Shown here in pieces: positions 21,101 to 36,100 of a DNA stretch of 64,000 bases. Under the pieces are notes generated by a model. It did no database searches. It was given only the letters and a program-made list of their open reading frames with translations, and was not told the origin of the DNA. How positions within the stretch are numbered: position 1 is the stretch's first letter; the number at the start of each line of letters is the position of its first letter. The DNA is taken from positions 39,817 through 103,816 of the forward strand of contig NMRA01000274.1 of the NCBI GenBank assembly GCA_002633005.1, given 5' to 3'. Position numbers and translations under genes: made by a program. Source of the DNA: Phoronis australis. Its lineage: Eukaryota > Phoronida > Phoronidae.

Positions 21101-24100
21101 CTCGCTCCATGCATCCTGAACACAAGTCATAAGGGTCAAGGGTCAAGGGTCATAACCAGATTAAGCTTATACTGCCTTAACGTTCTGGCCAAAACACTTC
21201 TCGCATTTTCGCAGGCACGATCGCTCGTAGAACCAAAAGCAGTGCAAAGCCTTGGCAATAAACAGTATGCTTCTAGGGGTGTTTATTACAACCATGTAAT
21301 ATGTAAAAGGCCACTAGGAGGGGCAGCATAAGTAACATCCAAGGGAACCTTGCAGCTGTGTGATACTGCTGTTATACTATCATCAAAGAATAACAACAGA
21401 GACCTGGCTCAGCAGTCTAGTGATTACTTTTCATGTACGCAATTAACAAAGCCTGCTGAAATTTCAATCAACAGTACAGAGCAAACGCACGTCCTTCAAC
21501 CACACAGAACGATTGCTATAGGTGTCCTCTACAAACTCACCTGCAAACAACTGCCTTCTTCAAACCTCATTTTTATAACCCACACGATGAATGCTAAGGA
21601 GGCTGCAAGATGAAAATCAGTGTTAAGGCCATAAACTCACAATAAACTAGAGACCTTGATTTTCCATTTTGAAAAACAGAGAAATCCATTTCAGAAAACC
21701 TAAAATATACACATTTTTCTGTTTTGTAAATTCAGTATTACTATTATAAAATAACAGGAAAACCTGGGAATTGTCTTATTTCTGGTAATTATGCTGCAGC
21801 TCCATTTTACCAATACTAGCTACACGCCATGTTTACAGGAAACAGATCAGAGCCAACTCGTCTATTGCAAAACATTCATCCATCGATTTCAAGCCAGAAT
21901 CATATAGAATTTGATGTATTATGTTTGTAATTTTCGGAAATTACAAAATAACAAAAATGTAATTATGGTATTACGCGAATTACGCTTGAATTTTCTAACT
22001 CCATCACATTTTGTGAATTCCATCCGTTACCATGGAAAATCAGGGACTCTCCATAATTCATCACGAAAGTCAAATAAAGTGATCAGTGAATGTCAATAAA
22101 AATCATATGACCATATCTGCTTTACCTTGAAAGTGTTGCATTGGGTTCTTGATACTAATCTTTTGCAGCAAAACAACCCAAACTACAAAAGTGTTCGGGT
22201 CAACTGCCATAATGCTTGTCCATACACCATCTACTATTTACTATAACAATAACGTAGAGTCCGGCACCACTTCAACCTATGCACACATGAATACAGCTGA
22301 TTCTCCAACTATTCATAGTACTAATAGTCCCGTGTCCGTTCAACAACAAGCCCATGGGCTTGTAGTTGAGAGCTCCAAAAATGGGGGTTGTCTTATGACA
22401 GACGGTCCATGGTTTTTTAACAGAAATTTGTAGATAAGCTCACACAGAACAAGTGAAGGTTTTCCTAAAGTAACTCCGCACTATATTGTCAAATGGCATG
22501 AGAAGACAAGAAAAGAGGGTGACTTGAAGTAGACTGAGAGGTAACAAAGGTGACTGGGAGGGTGACTGAGAGGTAATAGGAGTGTTTGAGAGGTGATAGG
22601 GGTGACTGAGAGGTAACAGGGGTGACGGAGAGGTGATAGGGGTGACTGAAAGGTAATAGGGTTGACTGAGAAGTAATAGGGGGGACTAAAAGGCAATAAG
22701 ATTTACTGAGAGGTAAATAGGGCAAGTGAAGGGGAAATCAACAATATTTTAAGGCGGCCCTAACAAACACGTTTCCCCATGTGGACCTCTCACTCTCCCT
22801 TTCCCTTTTGATGAGATCTGTCTTACCTAGCACAGCAAATATTAACGTGTTGGTGAAATGTCTGTAAAGAGATAACTTGACAACATTCCGTCGTAGACGC
22901 AGCGTACGCGTAGTCTGCAGGAGACTGGCAAATGTCCACCAGGCAATGGCAAATTCTAATAACATCAACGGGATGTAGGCTATCATCGCTTGTTTGGACT
23001 GATCATACTTGGGCTGGAAGAGAGGTTGGACAGTGTAGTGTGTAGTCTGCACAACAGGTGTCACTGGACAGTGCAGTAAATAGTGTGCAGTCTGGACAAT
23101 AGGTGCTACTGGACAGTGTAGTATCTGGAGTGTAGTTTAGACAACAGGTGTCACTGGACAGTGCAGTGTCCAGTGTGTAGTCTGAACAATAGGTGTAACC
23201 AGACAGTGTAGTGTCTAGTGTGTAAATGGGTGCAAATTCATGGTTTCTCTTCCAAAAGCAGACTTCTTGCTGCATCTCGCCAGTATCTTGCGTTGATGGA
23301 CTGCTCCACAGATGTCACTAAAGCAGAGTGGGGAATAAATGAAGATGGCCGATACCTGAAGTATCTCACATTGTTTCACTCACTGGTTAAATCATCAAAA
23401 AAGCAGCGTTTTCTAAGTTTTGAATATCAAAAAAGTTTTTGAAGAGGCAAGTGTCGTCAATTTTAGAACCTCTAACACGTTTATGAATTCAAGAGTTCAA
23501 AATTCAAATGACTGGCAAAAATATGGTTTCACCAGCCCCTGATCACCAGTTTACAATGAACAAGACATGCAAAAAAACATCGGCCATACGCGTCAGAACA
23601 CATGCTGGACGACACTAGTTACAGGGGCTGCTTCTGACAAATTTTTGATGAACCACTCACACGTGGAAATTGAGAAAACCATCAGCAGACATGATGAAAC
23701 CACAGCAAGTTAAAGANCTTGAAAAAATAATTGCCAGTTGAAATAATAACATGTTTGTTATACTATCGTCAAAGAATAACAGCAGAGACCTGGCTCAGCA
23801 GTCTAGTGATTACTTTCCATGTACGCAATTAACAAAGCCTGCTGAAATTTCGATCAACTGTACAGAGCAAACGCATGTCCTTCAACCACACAGAACGATT
23901 GCTAAAGGTGTCCTCTACAAACTCACCTGCAAACAACTGCCTTCTTCAAACCTCATTTTTATAACCCACACGATGAATGCTAAGGAGGCTGCAAGATGAA
24001 AATCAGTGTTAAGGCCATAAACTCAAAATAAACTAGAGACCTTGATTTTTCATTTTGAAAAATAGAGAAATCCATTTCAGAAAACCTAAAATATACACAT

Positions 24101-27100
24101 TTTTCTGTTTTGTAAATTCAGTATTACTATTATAAAATAACAGGAAAACCTTGGAATTGTCTTATTTCTGGTAATTATGCTGCAGCTCCATTTTACCAAT
24201 ACTAGCTACACGCCATGTTTACAGGAAAAAGATCAGAGCCAACTCGTCTACTGCAAAACATTCATCCATCGATTTCAGGCCAGAATCATAGAATTTGATG
24301 TATTATGTTTGTAATTTTCGGAAATTACAAAATAACAAAAATGGAATTATGGTATTTACTTTTGAAATACGCGAATTACGCTTGAATTTTCTAATTCCAA
24401 GAAAGAAATCACATTTTGTGAATTCCATCCGTTACCATGGAAAATCAGGGTCTCTCCATAATTCATCACGAAAGTCGAATAAAGTGATCAGTGAATGTCA
24501 ATGAAAATCATACGATCATATTTGCTTTTCCTTGAAATTCTTGCATTGGGTTCTTGATATTAATCTTTTGCAGCAAAACAACCCAAACTACAAAAGTGTT
24601 CGGGTCAACTGCCATAATGCTTGTCCATACACCATCTACTATTTACTATAACAATAAGGTAGAGCTCTGACACCACTTCAACCTATGCACACATGAATAC
24701 AGCTGATTCTCCAACTATTCATAGTACTAATAGTCCCGGTTCCGTTCAAAAATGGGGGTTGTCTTATGACAGACGGTCCATTTTTTTAACAGAAATTTGT
24801 ACGTAAGCTCACACAGGTTTTCCTAAGTAACTCCGCACTATATTGTCAAATGACATGAGAAGACAAGAGAAGAGGGTGACTTGAGGTAGACTGAGAGGTA
24901 ACAAAGGTGACTGGGAGGGTGACTGAGAGGTAATAGGAGTGATTGAGAGGTGATAGGGGTGACTGAGAGGTAACAGGGGTGATGGAGAGGTGACAGGGGT
25001 GACTGAAAGGTAATAGGGTTGACTGAGAAGTAATAGGGGGGACTAAGAGGTAATAAGATTTACTGAGAGGTAAATAGGGCAAGTGAAGGGGAAATCAACA
25101 ATATTTTAAGGCGGCCCTAACAAACACGTTTCCCCATGTGGACCTCTCACTCTCCCTTTCCCTTTTGATGAAATCTGTCTTACCTAGCACAGCAAATATT
25201 AACGTGTTGGTGAAATGTCTGTAAAGAGATAACTTGACAACATTCCGTCGTAGACGCAGCGTACGCGTAGTCTGCAGGAGACTGGCAAATGTCCACCAGG
25301 CAATGGCAAATTCTAATAACATCAACGGGATGTAGGCTATCATCGCTTGTTTGGACTGATCATACTTGGGCTGGAAGAGAGGTTGGACAGTGTAGTGTGT
25401 AGTCTGCACAACAGGTGTCACTGGACAGTGCAGTAAATAGTGTGCAGTCTGGACAATAGGTGCTACTGGACAGTGTAGTATCTGGAGTGTAGTTTAGACA
25501 ACAGGTGTCACTGGACAGTGCAGTGTCCAGTGTGTAGTCTGAACAATAGGTGTAACCAGACAGTGTAGTGTCTAGTGTGTAAATGGGTGCAAATTCATGG
25601 TTTCTCTTCCAAAAGCAGACTTCTTGCTGCATCTCGCCAGTATCTTGCGTTGATGGACTGCTCCACAGATGTCACTAAAGCAGAGTGGGGAATAAATGAA
25701 GATGGCCGATACCTGAAGTATCTCACATTGTTTCACTCACTGGTTAAATCATCAAAAAAGCAGCGTTTTCTAAGTTTTGAATATCAAAAAAGTTTTTGAA
25801 GAGGCAAGTGTCGTCAATTTTAGAACCTCTAACACGTTTATGAATTCAAGAGTTCAAAATTCAAATGACTGGCAAAAATATGGTTTCACCAGCCCCTGAT
25901 CACCAGTTTACAATGAACAAGACATGCAAAAAAACATCGGCCATACGCGTCAGAACACATGCTGGACGACACTAGTTACAGGGGCTGCTTCTGACAAATT
26001 TTTGATGAACCACTCACACGTGGAAATTGAGAAAACCATCAGCAGACATGATGAAACCACAGCAAGTTAAAGACACTATAACAACAATAGGAATAGAAAG
26101 TGATTAACATATGCAACTACTCGAAACTGACAACAATCAATATGGCAATGGAAAATTCCCTTGCACTAGAATACTTTTCAGAACTGGTCAAATTCAACAA
26201 AAGTAACTCTTTAAAATCTTAAGCTCATGCTATACTACCTGTTAAATCTACCGATTAGCATATTAACCGTCTTAACTTTGTTCTTAACTAAAACAGAGTT
26301 CAATTAGTGATTCTTTAGCTACAATTTTTGACCAAATGTCATTTCCCACAGAGAAGTGGCAAGTGTTAGAACCAAGATGGAGGAATCCCGTAGACCATCC
26401 CAGTAAGGTGACATCACATTTTCCGTCCCTACAGATGGACACATTTTCACATTTCAAAACGCAAAATTTCTAGGATCGTATCACAATTCAAATTCACTGG
26501 CGCAATTCAGGACACACTTTTATACTTATGCACAGACGACAAATCCAGTATTAAAATAGGTACAAATTTACTTTACGTCAAAAATTAACTTTTGATTTTG
26601 ACCATTAACCATTATGAAATTGGTTGCAACATGTTCCTTACTCAGTTTCATAATGATTTCTGCGCTCGGAAAGGACAGTTTGTTATTGTCCCAAGAGCAG
26701 TATGAAGTTGGCTTGTTACGGTGGACCATTTTATTGTCAAGTACAACCTCAAGCAATTAGTTCTTAATAAGTTCAGAAACCACTTGTGATCGGACTACAT
26801 AATTAAATGATAAAAATTTACATCTTTTTGTAAATGACCTAAATGAAACGTTCATTCTTTTGAAGGTACATGTGTTTATAGTATCTTTGGTATATGTACC
26901 AGTCAGTTGCACACAGTTCACACAATCCTTGACATATCAGTCTTATATTTGTTGCATGAATCACTCACCCTGGTCACTCGAATGCAGGCCTCTACAGATG
27001 CCAGGATGAAGTAAAGCCCACCGACACCCAAAACCTTATGAAGTGTTGGGCCAAGACGTGGCCTGAAATAAAAGACACCGCAATCAATTTAACATACCAA

Positions 27101-30100
27101 TATTCGTCAGTAACACTGGCAAGTCAGTTTTTAAATTTAGGCTACAACGTCGGGGAACAAAATGGTGTAACGCAGTCCATTGAGGTAATAAGCACAATAC
27201 TCTTAGTTCATTCAGCCATGTTTATTGTGCAGCCCGCAACAAACTAGACTCTAATACAGGAGAGTGGAGATAACTCGCAGGGGAAATAATAGCTTAGCTA
27301 GAGGATTTACATCATATTCTGACTAAAACATACAAAGTGCATTATTTACATTCACCTAAACCAAAACTGAACTCATTTCTAATGGTCAGCTAAGGCAACA
27401 CACTTTGCAGGAAGATAAATCCTTTGCTTAATACTCACTTGACAATACCGAATCCCACGCTGACTATGACCACAAGCATTCTTGCCAGCGCCCTCTTGAG
27501 GCATGAGGTCAGTTCGGCCATGATGATGAGGCCCTTGACCGACTGGCCTGTCTGGTCAATGCTGCGATACTCGGCTTCGTACATAGCCTTTTCCAACATG
27601 CCTGGAATCGATATGCAAGAAGGTAAATATCTCAATAGCACCTCGTCCTGTTGAAGTCAACAAGCAACAAGAGCAGCAACGGTCCCACCCATAGAAACGC
27701 ATGTGTGCATTCAGATCCTCAGCTCAGACGATCCAATGCTCATGAACTGCTTGTTGGTCGCCCCCTTTTGTTGCTCAGGCATGTTACAAAATAAAGCTGC
27801 AACGAGCAATATTTCTTTTTCTTCTGTTGTAATTAACTGACTTTTGTCATTCAAACAATGATAAAGTTCAATTTCCAATAACAGATTTAGTTTTCTAGTC
27901 TGCAGTGTCTGAAATTGGGCGAGGAAATATGTCGCCACCATCAGGCAGTGGTTATCACTGACATCCATCCCTGTTCCCAAATCCCCAAACAAAAGAAGAC
28001 CCTCCAGGTGCTGTGGTCAATGGCAGTTGTAATCCCAACCAATAAAAAATGTTCATACTTGCCGGCTGGGAAGTGAGATGCAGCACCTAATGACTTACCG
28101 AGGAAGATGACACCACCAATCCAGAACTGTATCCGAAGGAGGTCCCGCCAGAAGCAGGCCAACATCAGTAACCAACCAATGGCGTAAAATGTGTAGAGAG
28201 CGCAGAGAACGCCATAGAACTGGGGAAATTAATGACACGAACGCGATTACATCACAAGTTAAAGCAGACCGCCACAGTAGATTATATCAAAGTGCATTCA
28301 GCGCTAATTTGGTCACGTTGAAAGAGTGGATTTCAAACTACAACAAAACAAGCTTTACATGGTGAGTCCAGCAGTACAGCCAATTAGCAAATTCGCCACT
28401 CGACTCGTATCCTTGGGCCAAACTAGACCCTAATTCCCCATACTAAAAATTCTGAGGATTCCACCTCAAAGCACAAATTAAAGCAAAGTCTTCTGAAGGT
28501 GCACCGAGTATGACCTTAAAAAGAATTGTAACCATGCACGAGCAAGAAAAATAATGACCACAAATGAGCACGCAAATTTTTGCTGTGATATCGACATATT
28601 CAAGATCACTGAATATAAGTGTCCGCAGCTGTAGCTAGCTGGTTGAAAAGTGATGAAGTCGTAAAGAAGATTATTTTGTGTTCAGTGCACTCTAAGTGAC
28701 AGCGAATGTCTATGTTGCAGATACTGCGCCATAGACATCACTAACAATATCTAGACAAAGAACCACATTGTTGTGTCTCTCAACCTCTCGTTAAAACGAT
28801 ACTAAACCCTGTTTCGATAATTTTCACCAATCCTCGTTCTGTCACCTGCTAGTGCATTATTGGCGTCAATCTTAGAAGTTAAAGGAATAAATTGGAAACT
28901 TGTGCTCCCTGTGTCACAGCTTGGACATTATGTTACCTGGTGGCTGGTCTTTTCCTACAGTTGCCGTGTAATTTGCTACAAGCGTTGGTCACCCCTGCCG
29001 TTTAACACACTTTGAAAGAAGTTTTCAAATTTTTCTCCAAACTTTTGAGGGCAAAGGGTTACAGAATATTATTTTGTTTCAGAGAACTGGATGGGAAAGT
29101 AGTTTTTAGTAGTTTTATTCATGAATCTCAAAGACACTGTTAGGATTTTCGATATAAAGGCCTACTTTTTGCGTAATGTAACAAAAGCGAATATGACTTC
29201 TACTTTTTACAAAAATACCCTTACATTAAAATTTGCGAATTGATTTGTCATAGAAATCAAAATGAAAAGACTATTAAAAGATTCTGAACGGCATTTTTGA
29301 GGTAACTGGTGAAGTTTTCATCGACCGAGGGGTCATTTTGCTACGAATGTACATTTCTTAAACATGGAATTTTGACTTCAAAAAGGTGTTAACATAATAA
29401 TAATAATGACACATAAATATAAAACTTATTTTTATTTCCCTGATCTTTGTTTTTCTTTCACTAGTTGACAAAGCCTATTTTTTCGATATATGAGTTAAAA
29501 TGGAAGCCGCTGAATAAGGTTTGAAATAACCTTAATAGGCCAAAACTGGTTTGGTATCCTTTAAATAGTACTGCACGCCACATCACAATCAAGAATACAA
29601 CTTCCCTAAGCAAGGAAGAATGCTTTATGCCACCAATCTGAGTCCGATGCAGAAACAGTCCAGTGGTTCATAGCCATACCGCGATTGACTACTTAATTAT
29701 GCGTGTTAGAAAGTAGCAACACTGACAACTTTGAGCTGCTACAAATCGCCATAAAGATGTCGAAAACTTAATGATAACTTTATTTAGACAACTTGCCGCG
29801 GTTGTAAAAGTGGTCTCAAGTTGTTCCTAATTATGAGAAATGGTTTCTGTACTTGAAAAGAACCAACAGTACTTCATAACTAGAGTCCTGTGCTCCACGC
29901 ATAAAAGTGACCTGCCTTAGCAAACCACCTCCCTAAGCCTGGTTTGAAGCAACAATCAACGATCAGAAATCACCTCTAAGAACCACAAAGAGAACTGTTT
30001 TGTCACAGTAAGCTGTCTAGATTGAAAGTTGTTTTTGACAGGTTGACGCAAGTCTTAACATAGCACAAATAACATGTTGCCAAACAATAATTACTGGTGT

Positions 30101-33100
30101 GTCACACTTGATCAATTCATCGGTTGCTAGTATTGAGCTTGATAAAAACATGATTTCCAGGACATTTGAGGAGTCAAATAAGTTCAACTTACAGGAAGAA
30201 AAGGCCAGTCAATGGCAGACAGGAACTGCTTGTCTTCACACGGTCCAAAGTACATCTCAACAGAGGCTAGAAACAAAAAAAACATGTGAGATCATTGTCA
30301 AAATCTCAAAATCACATAGGAAGACCACAGAAAGTTCTTAGACTTCCTGGTCATCCAGTGTTAAACGACATAGAAAATGCACATAACACCTGGGTACATC
30401 ATCGAGAAGATTGCAATTTAGTAAATTCACTGGCCATCACTCGAAAAAGCGCATCGGAGTTTATTGAGGTTGGCCAACTCTAAATCAGCAAATTCGAAAG
30501 TGGCGCGAGTTCACATTGCCTGTGACTTGAGTTGTTAACAGATTTGTTTGAAGTGGAATTCTATCATGGTCAGGAATGATGAGAACCAATGCATGTGAGC
30601 CAAAAGGCACAAGTCGATTTTCGCAGTGCTAAAGAGGGCAAAATAATGCCAAATATTAGATGACTCGTCACACGAGATTAATGCGTACCTTTGACTGTCT
30701 TGATCTTTTTAGCATCTGCTGGTAGAACTGGCTCAACGAACAGGACGAACAAGTAGTTCCCATTTTCCCAAGTCTCATGTACTTTGTGTTTCTCCACCTA
30801 AATAGTGAGCGAATGATTGTCAAATTACTTAAAAGCAACAACAGGTGAAAACAAAAACACATGGGCTTAGCAGCATTACAGTTCCAGGTCTACAAGTCAT
30901 CAACACGTTTTGCTGACGAGACTACTGGTCTTGAAGCCTTATGCAGTGCACTCTCCCAAAACTTTTGTAATGGCACGTGTCTTGCCGTGGAACCTTCTCT
31001 GTAGCAAGTTGGCGCCTCTTATTTTACCTGATGAATACCGTTAACCGAGAGAATTCCCCATTGCTTGTACTGCTTGATTCGTCAACTCAAACTTGATTGA
31101 CTGAGATTTGAAACCTGTTCTAGCCATGTGACCGAGCTGGCACTGTATGAGGCTTTGAACATCTTTTGCTGATTAACACTGAATCCTAAATATGACGAGT
31201 TGAAACGCACTGTATATCAAACACAGGTTGTGCTGAAGGACTCAAGAATTTAAAATCGGAACACATTTTTGGGCTATATTTGGAGGGCCTGTTTGTGAAA
31301 AAAACACAGTAACCAGAAGAAATGAGCTCTCACTTCCCTAAAAGTATTTCCCCCCATTAACAAAATTTAGAAATCAATTACCCAAAAATGTCTAAAACAC
31401 CAAAGTATGATGTTAAAATGGTCATAATTTTGCTTTTTTTAAAACACCAACTTTTGATACGAACCAATTCCTGATAAAGCAAGGGTCTCAATTTGTTCCT
31501 TTACTTAGACGAAAGACAATAATTTTTATATCAAGGGGCTCTATTAGTCACCTAGACATGGCAAATTAGTTCCTGTGGTGAGACTAGCCTCAAGAATTGG
31601 CAAATTGCCAGTTCTTCCCAACCCCAGAAGTCGCTTTGAATAAGAACGAGGAACAAATAACAACCAGCCTTATAAAGGTACGGAGCCTAAATGAAAGACA
31701 AATTTTAAGACAAAAAGCCAGTACATTACACCTTTAAGGTAAGAACCAGGCAAGACTTACACATGTCTTGGGAGGCGGAGGTTTAACACTGGGCTTTGGT
31801 GAACTTGGACTTTTTGTAGTCGTCGTAGTCTTGGGAGGATTCTCCTGAACAACACAAACAGGGGAGATAACAGTTTTCTCCAAACAATTCTATAGTGTTC
31901 AAAAAGACAGCACTCAACTATCAATTTTACATATAAAAGGACCACCTTTCTATATCTTTTTTTCTAAATGAAGCCTTTCATCAGATATCTATGCAAAATG
32001 CATTTGTAAGAAAGGCAGCCAAGTACGTTTAACAATAGAGAATGAATGTTCATAGTACAGGAATAGAGTAGTTACCAATCAGCGAGCTACAGAAAATAAA
32101 TAGTGAAATTGTAAAATCAGAGAAGCAGTTGAAATCATGAGCAATAAACCAAAATTGAACAGAGACAGTGGATGTGAATTACCAGTTATTTACCAAAACC
32201 TCCTAGCCAGCCACCGGATATTGTTGGATATCCGCCAGGGACTACCCACTGGTGACCATGTGACGTGAAGATTTCCACCAGTACCCTGACGAAGGGACTA
32301 GAACAGGCCCGAAGGCTAGGTCCGCAAACACAAACAGTCGCCAATAGGTAACTACTCCATTCCCTATACTTTTGTCCTCTAAGGGACGGGAGCCTATCTA
32401 TCTCAGTATGTAGCTTCTCATATTATGACAAGTTACCTACTTTCCAATAAAATAGCAATTTTACATAGTTGGTGAACTAGAATTGCTACCTCATATTCTG
32501 TTTCTCTATCGGAAACAATAAATCAAAATATCATAGCAGATGCAGCAGGAATTTCTTAGCTGCAACGCTTCTTGCGAAAGTTAAACGAACACGCTGACAA
32601 AGTAAAAACATAACAATGCAGTGCTACATGTGGCGACCTGTAGCTCGCCAATGTGACCTCAGAGTGTGTTTGGAAACCGGTGAAAAATCCCCAAGTCACC
32701 ATGAAGTTGTCACAGTGAGTAACAAAGTCCGACAATAATTCACCCGAAACTCACTTCAAAATTTATGTTGACTACCAAACTTCACAATAATAACATTCAT
32801 TCCTAGATGCAATACCTTTGGTTCACAACTCTTCCGTTTATTTCGTGAAATCAAAGTATGTGCCACCCTCAGCAGTCAGCACGCATCAAACCTGCTTAAA
32901 TAATTGGAATTGTTCGGCAAAAATCGGGCCAGGTTGGACCACAAAACACCCGTCTCCAGATTATTTGATCGTTTACGTTCTCCGTTTGTAAGAGAAATTG
33001 AGATAGAGATTGCATATTTGTGGGAGAAATGGAAGAGTTATGTCTAATTTTAAATTTCCAACAATGCTGAGAACAGCAGGCATGTTTTTGTTTGGTCAGG

Positions 33101-36100
33101 CATTTCCAACTTTGAATCAGTTTTGGAAACCTCAGTTTTTTATTAGGCAACCTGGGAGTTTCGATAAGTTGCATTTGGTGAGTTGGCGTTGTCAAGCACT
33201 GCAATGGAAAATTTTCGGTACGTACAGCTTTGCGTTTCCTTCTTTTACTTGGAGGGGGTTTAGCAGAAGCCAAAGGCTTAGATGTCGGTTTGATCTTCAC
33301 ACCCACTGTAGTGGTCTTTTTTGTAGATTTATCTCCTTCATTTTCCTTTTCTTTATCCCTGACTGATTTCCCACTGTCAGGCTGGCTCAATGTCTCATTA
33401 TCCTGTTGACGTACAAGTAAGAAATAACAAGATGCTGAATGTAGAACACGATATGTTCCCTAACCCTGAAGCAGGCACCTGCATGCGAAATTACTAGATT
33501 TGTCCAGGTATGACACTAAAATTCATTGAGCTTGGATTATCTTTATTGGTAAGATCAGAGATTTGCCAGGTCAAAAATTAAACAACCTAATGGAAGCTTG
33601 AACACCTTTATTTCAGGTCGCCTGATCCCAATAGAAATAAAACGACAAAACTTTTCATGACAACACTCACACTTGGATAAATACAGACGTTTGTCTGAAT
33701 TAAAAGTTTCCGTGAAAACGTGTAGTCGTTTTCTTTCTATGTAATGTTACGACCAAAAACTGAGCTTGGCTGATACTGTTCAAGCTCTTAGGACTTCTTC
33801 ATTCAATATTCCACACGGAAATTGCACAACATCTCAACAGCTCAAACTGCATTGTCACAAGCGAACAGAACATATTAGTAAAAGAGTAAAGGATAAGATT
33901 TAATAAGTCTTTATACTAAGTCTTTAAAATGTCCATTGAATTAAACATAAAGACTTCTTATCCTTTACTTTTTCTGCAACAATATATCATGTTCGTTACG
34001 CCAAATATCAGATGTCATTTGTCATGTCGTGTTTGATTTTACTTTATTTCTGAATCTGTAGACAAAGGATGTTATGATTATATTCGAAAATTTCAGTTGA
34101 TCCATTATTGTTGTTTCATTTACCTATATATAGTAATAACAAAGAAATTGGTAAGGCAAATTTGTTTGGTATAATTCACATGAAAGTTCAGGTAAAGGGA
34201 ACTGTACATATGTCTAAACTGTTTTAATTAGCTCTAAATTAACCACCTCTCCACCTGCATCGTCATTTAGGGTCTTGCGGATTATAAAGGGAATCGATGT
34301 CAACTGAAACGAAAACAAAAATAGACAATGTTGAAACGCAATAAATCAAGACTGAATGAAATAGTCACGACTGTCATTATCATTCAGCAACGGATGGCAA
34401 ACTTTTAAGCTACATTTCATCCTGTTTAGCTGGCTAAAGGCAACAATCAAATTAGGCCATTTACTCGCACATAATCTCACTCATAAAACTCCTTACTGCG
34501 ATAGGATTTTATTTCCGTTACCAACTCAAGTTACAGACAATGTGTACATACCCCTTTTTCAAATTTGCAATTTGAGGGCTAGCCAACCTCCATGAATTCT
34601 AAAGCATTTTCAAATTCGCGATTTCAGGGCTGGTCAACCTCAATAAACTCTGAAGCGTCTCCTTGAGTCATGGCGCGTGTTCACATTGCCAGTGACTCGA
34701 GTTGGTAACTAAATCCTGTCACCGTAAGGAATATATCTTAATTTGTCACATCAAATCAAACTTAATTAATGGCAGTTTGAGATCTGGGAATTCCAAATGA
34801 CAAAAATAGCTCTGTATGGGGTTTCAAATCAGAATGCCCTTTTAATTTTCAAAGAATCAAAAGAGCCACCAACCAACATTTTTTGCTATTTTACCCTTAT
34901 TGCTGTATTAAACGCAGTATAAATGTAGGTATGTACACCTTATCGTGTCTTACCGGTAAGTCCATATTTTTTTCACACTCGAATATTCCCGAAGCGTTGG
35001 CATATCTGACATGTGTATAGTGTAGCTGTTCAAAGGGGACAATCCTCGGTTCGTCCAGGTACATTTTCCAAACTTTCTGCAATATTCCACGCAAAGTTAG
35101 TACAACAGCAACTTAATGTCAAACTCAACTAAAACTAAGTCACCAAAATTTTATCAACACTAGCATTTACTCATTTGGACTTTTCGTAGTAAATGCCAGA
35201 TCTCCCAATTATGTACTCAAACATGTTTGAAATGTTTTGTACCACGATTGGAATACTCGAGCCATGTTTGAAAAGCCAGAGTTACAAGACAAATGATTGA
35301 AATAGTGTTGAATATTGGTACTTATATTTATTATTTTACTGCGAAAATCCTGATGACACGCCCAGGAAGTGAAAATAACGTGTACGATGTTTTCTCTTGT
35401 AGTTCGTACACTCTATCACTTCGTAAACAGCGCTTGAAACATGGTGTTTGTCTCTAATAGTTTGTACAGTAGGAGTCTGAAGGGAAAATAGTTCGTACAC
35501 ATATTTGTGCCAGAAAAAATAATTTGCACACATTTTTGGATAGGTAGAATGGAAATTCGTATTCTTATCAAAAAACACAAATCAATAAGTGGTAATTCTA
35601 TTCGGGTAATCGGAATCCGTGATTTGCTATACTACGCTAAAATAGAGCCCGAAAAGTCGTTTCTCAGATCGCCATTTTTGGCGACAGCAAATGTGGAAAT
35701 AGCGATAACATTTTCCAGTGTGTCGCCAAATACCGGTAAAAATGTCATAACAGCGGTTTTCCCAACAAAGGTTCTGCTGCCATCAGATTTGTCCTTCTTG
35801 AAAAAGTTTACAAAGTTGCGGAACAATAGTACCATGCCGTCCTGAGGTCTTGTTAGCGATGATTCCAGCAACTGTAGGGCGCAGACGTCAAGTGACAAAG
35901 CTGCACTCCACTTGGATCGGTGGCAACAGAGCAGAAGTGTGCGCGTGCAAGCTTCATGTGTTGCAGACGTTACATCATAGATTAAATTTACAGGTACAGC
36001 CCCCTGACATGAGTAGAACTGTGCACATATTAGCCGCCAAATTGTGAGTCAGAGAGCTATTAATCAGTTATCTGACAAAATAAATGTTTGAAAAACTAAT

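Larger units (their letters stand above)
21370..23716. repeat. Duplicated block, copy 1 (two TMEM87 exons)
   Basis: About 2.35 kb, near-identical to 23756-26073, ending exactly at the single N at 23717. The 3' halves (from 22738 / 25095) are almost identical base for base. The 5' halves differ by SNPs and small indels, such as a segment near 22340-22375 missing in copy 2. Confidence 0.95.
23756..26073. repeat. Duplicated block, copy 2 (two TMEM87 exons)
   Basis: Direct-repeat partner of 21370-23716, starting 39 bases after the N. It carries the same exon pair with the same splice sites. Divergence looks like that between alleles, so unmerged haplotypes are the simplest explanation. Confidence 0.95.

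Noticed and set aside
22481-23275. Repetitive minus-strand ORFs (and their copies at 24846-25632)
   Set aside because: They follow 20-bp and 45-bp tandem repeats in TMEM87 introns; only the exon A part is coding.
2499-25092. CRISPR-like array
   Set aside because: The tandem repeats here are contiguous, without unique spacers, in animal DNA; no CRISPR is present.
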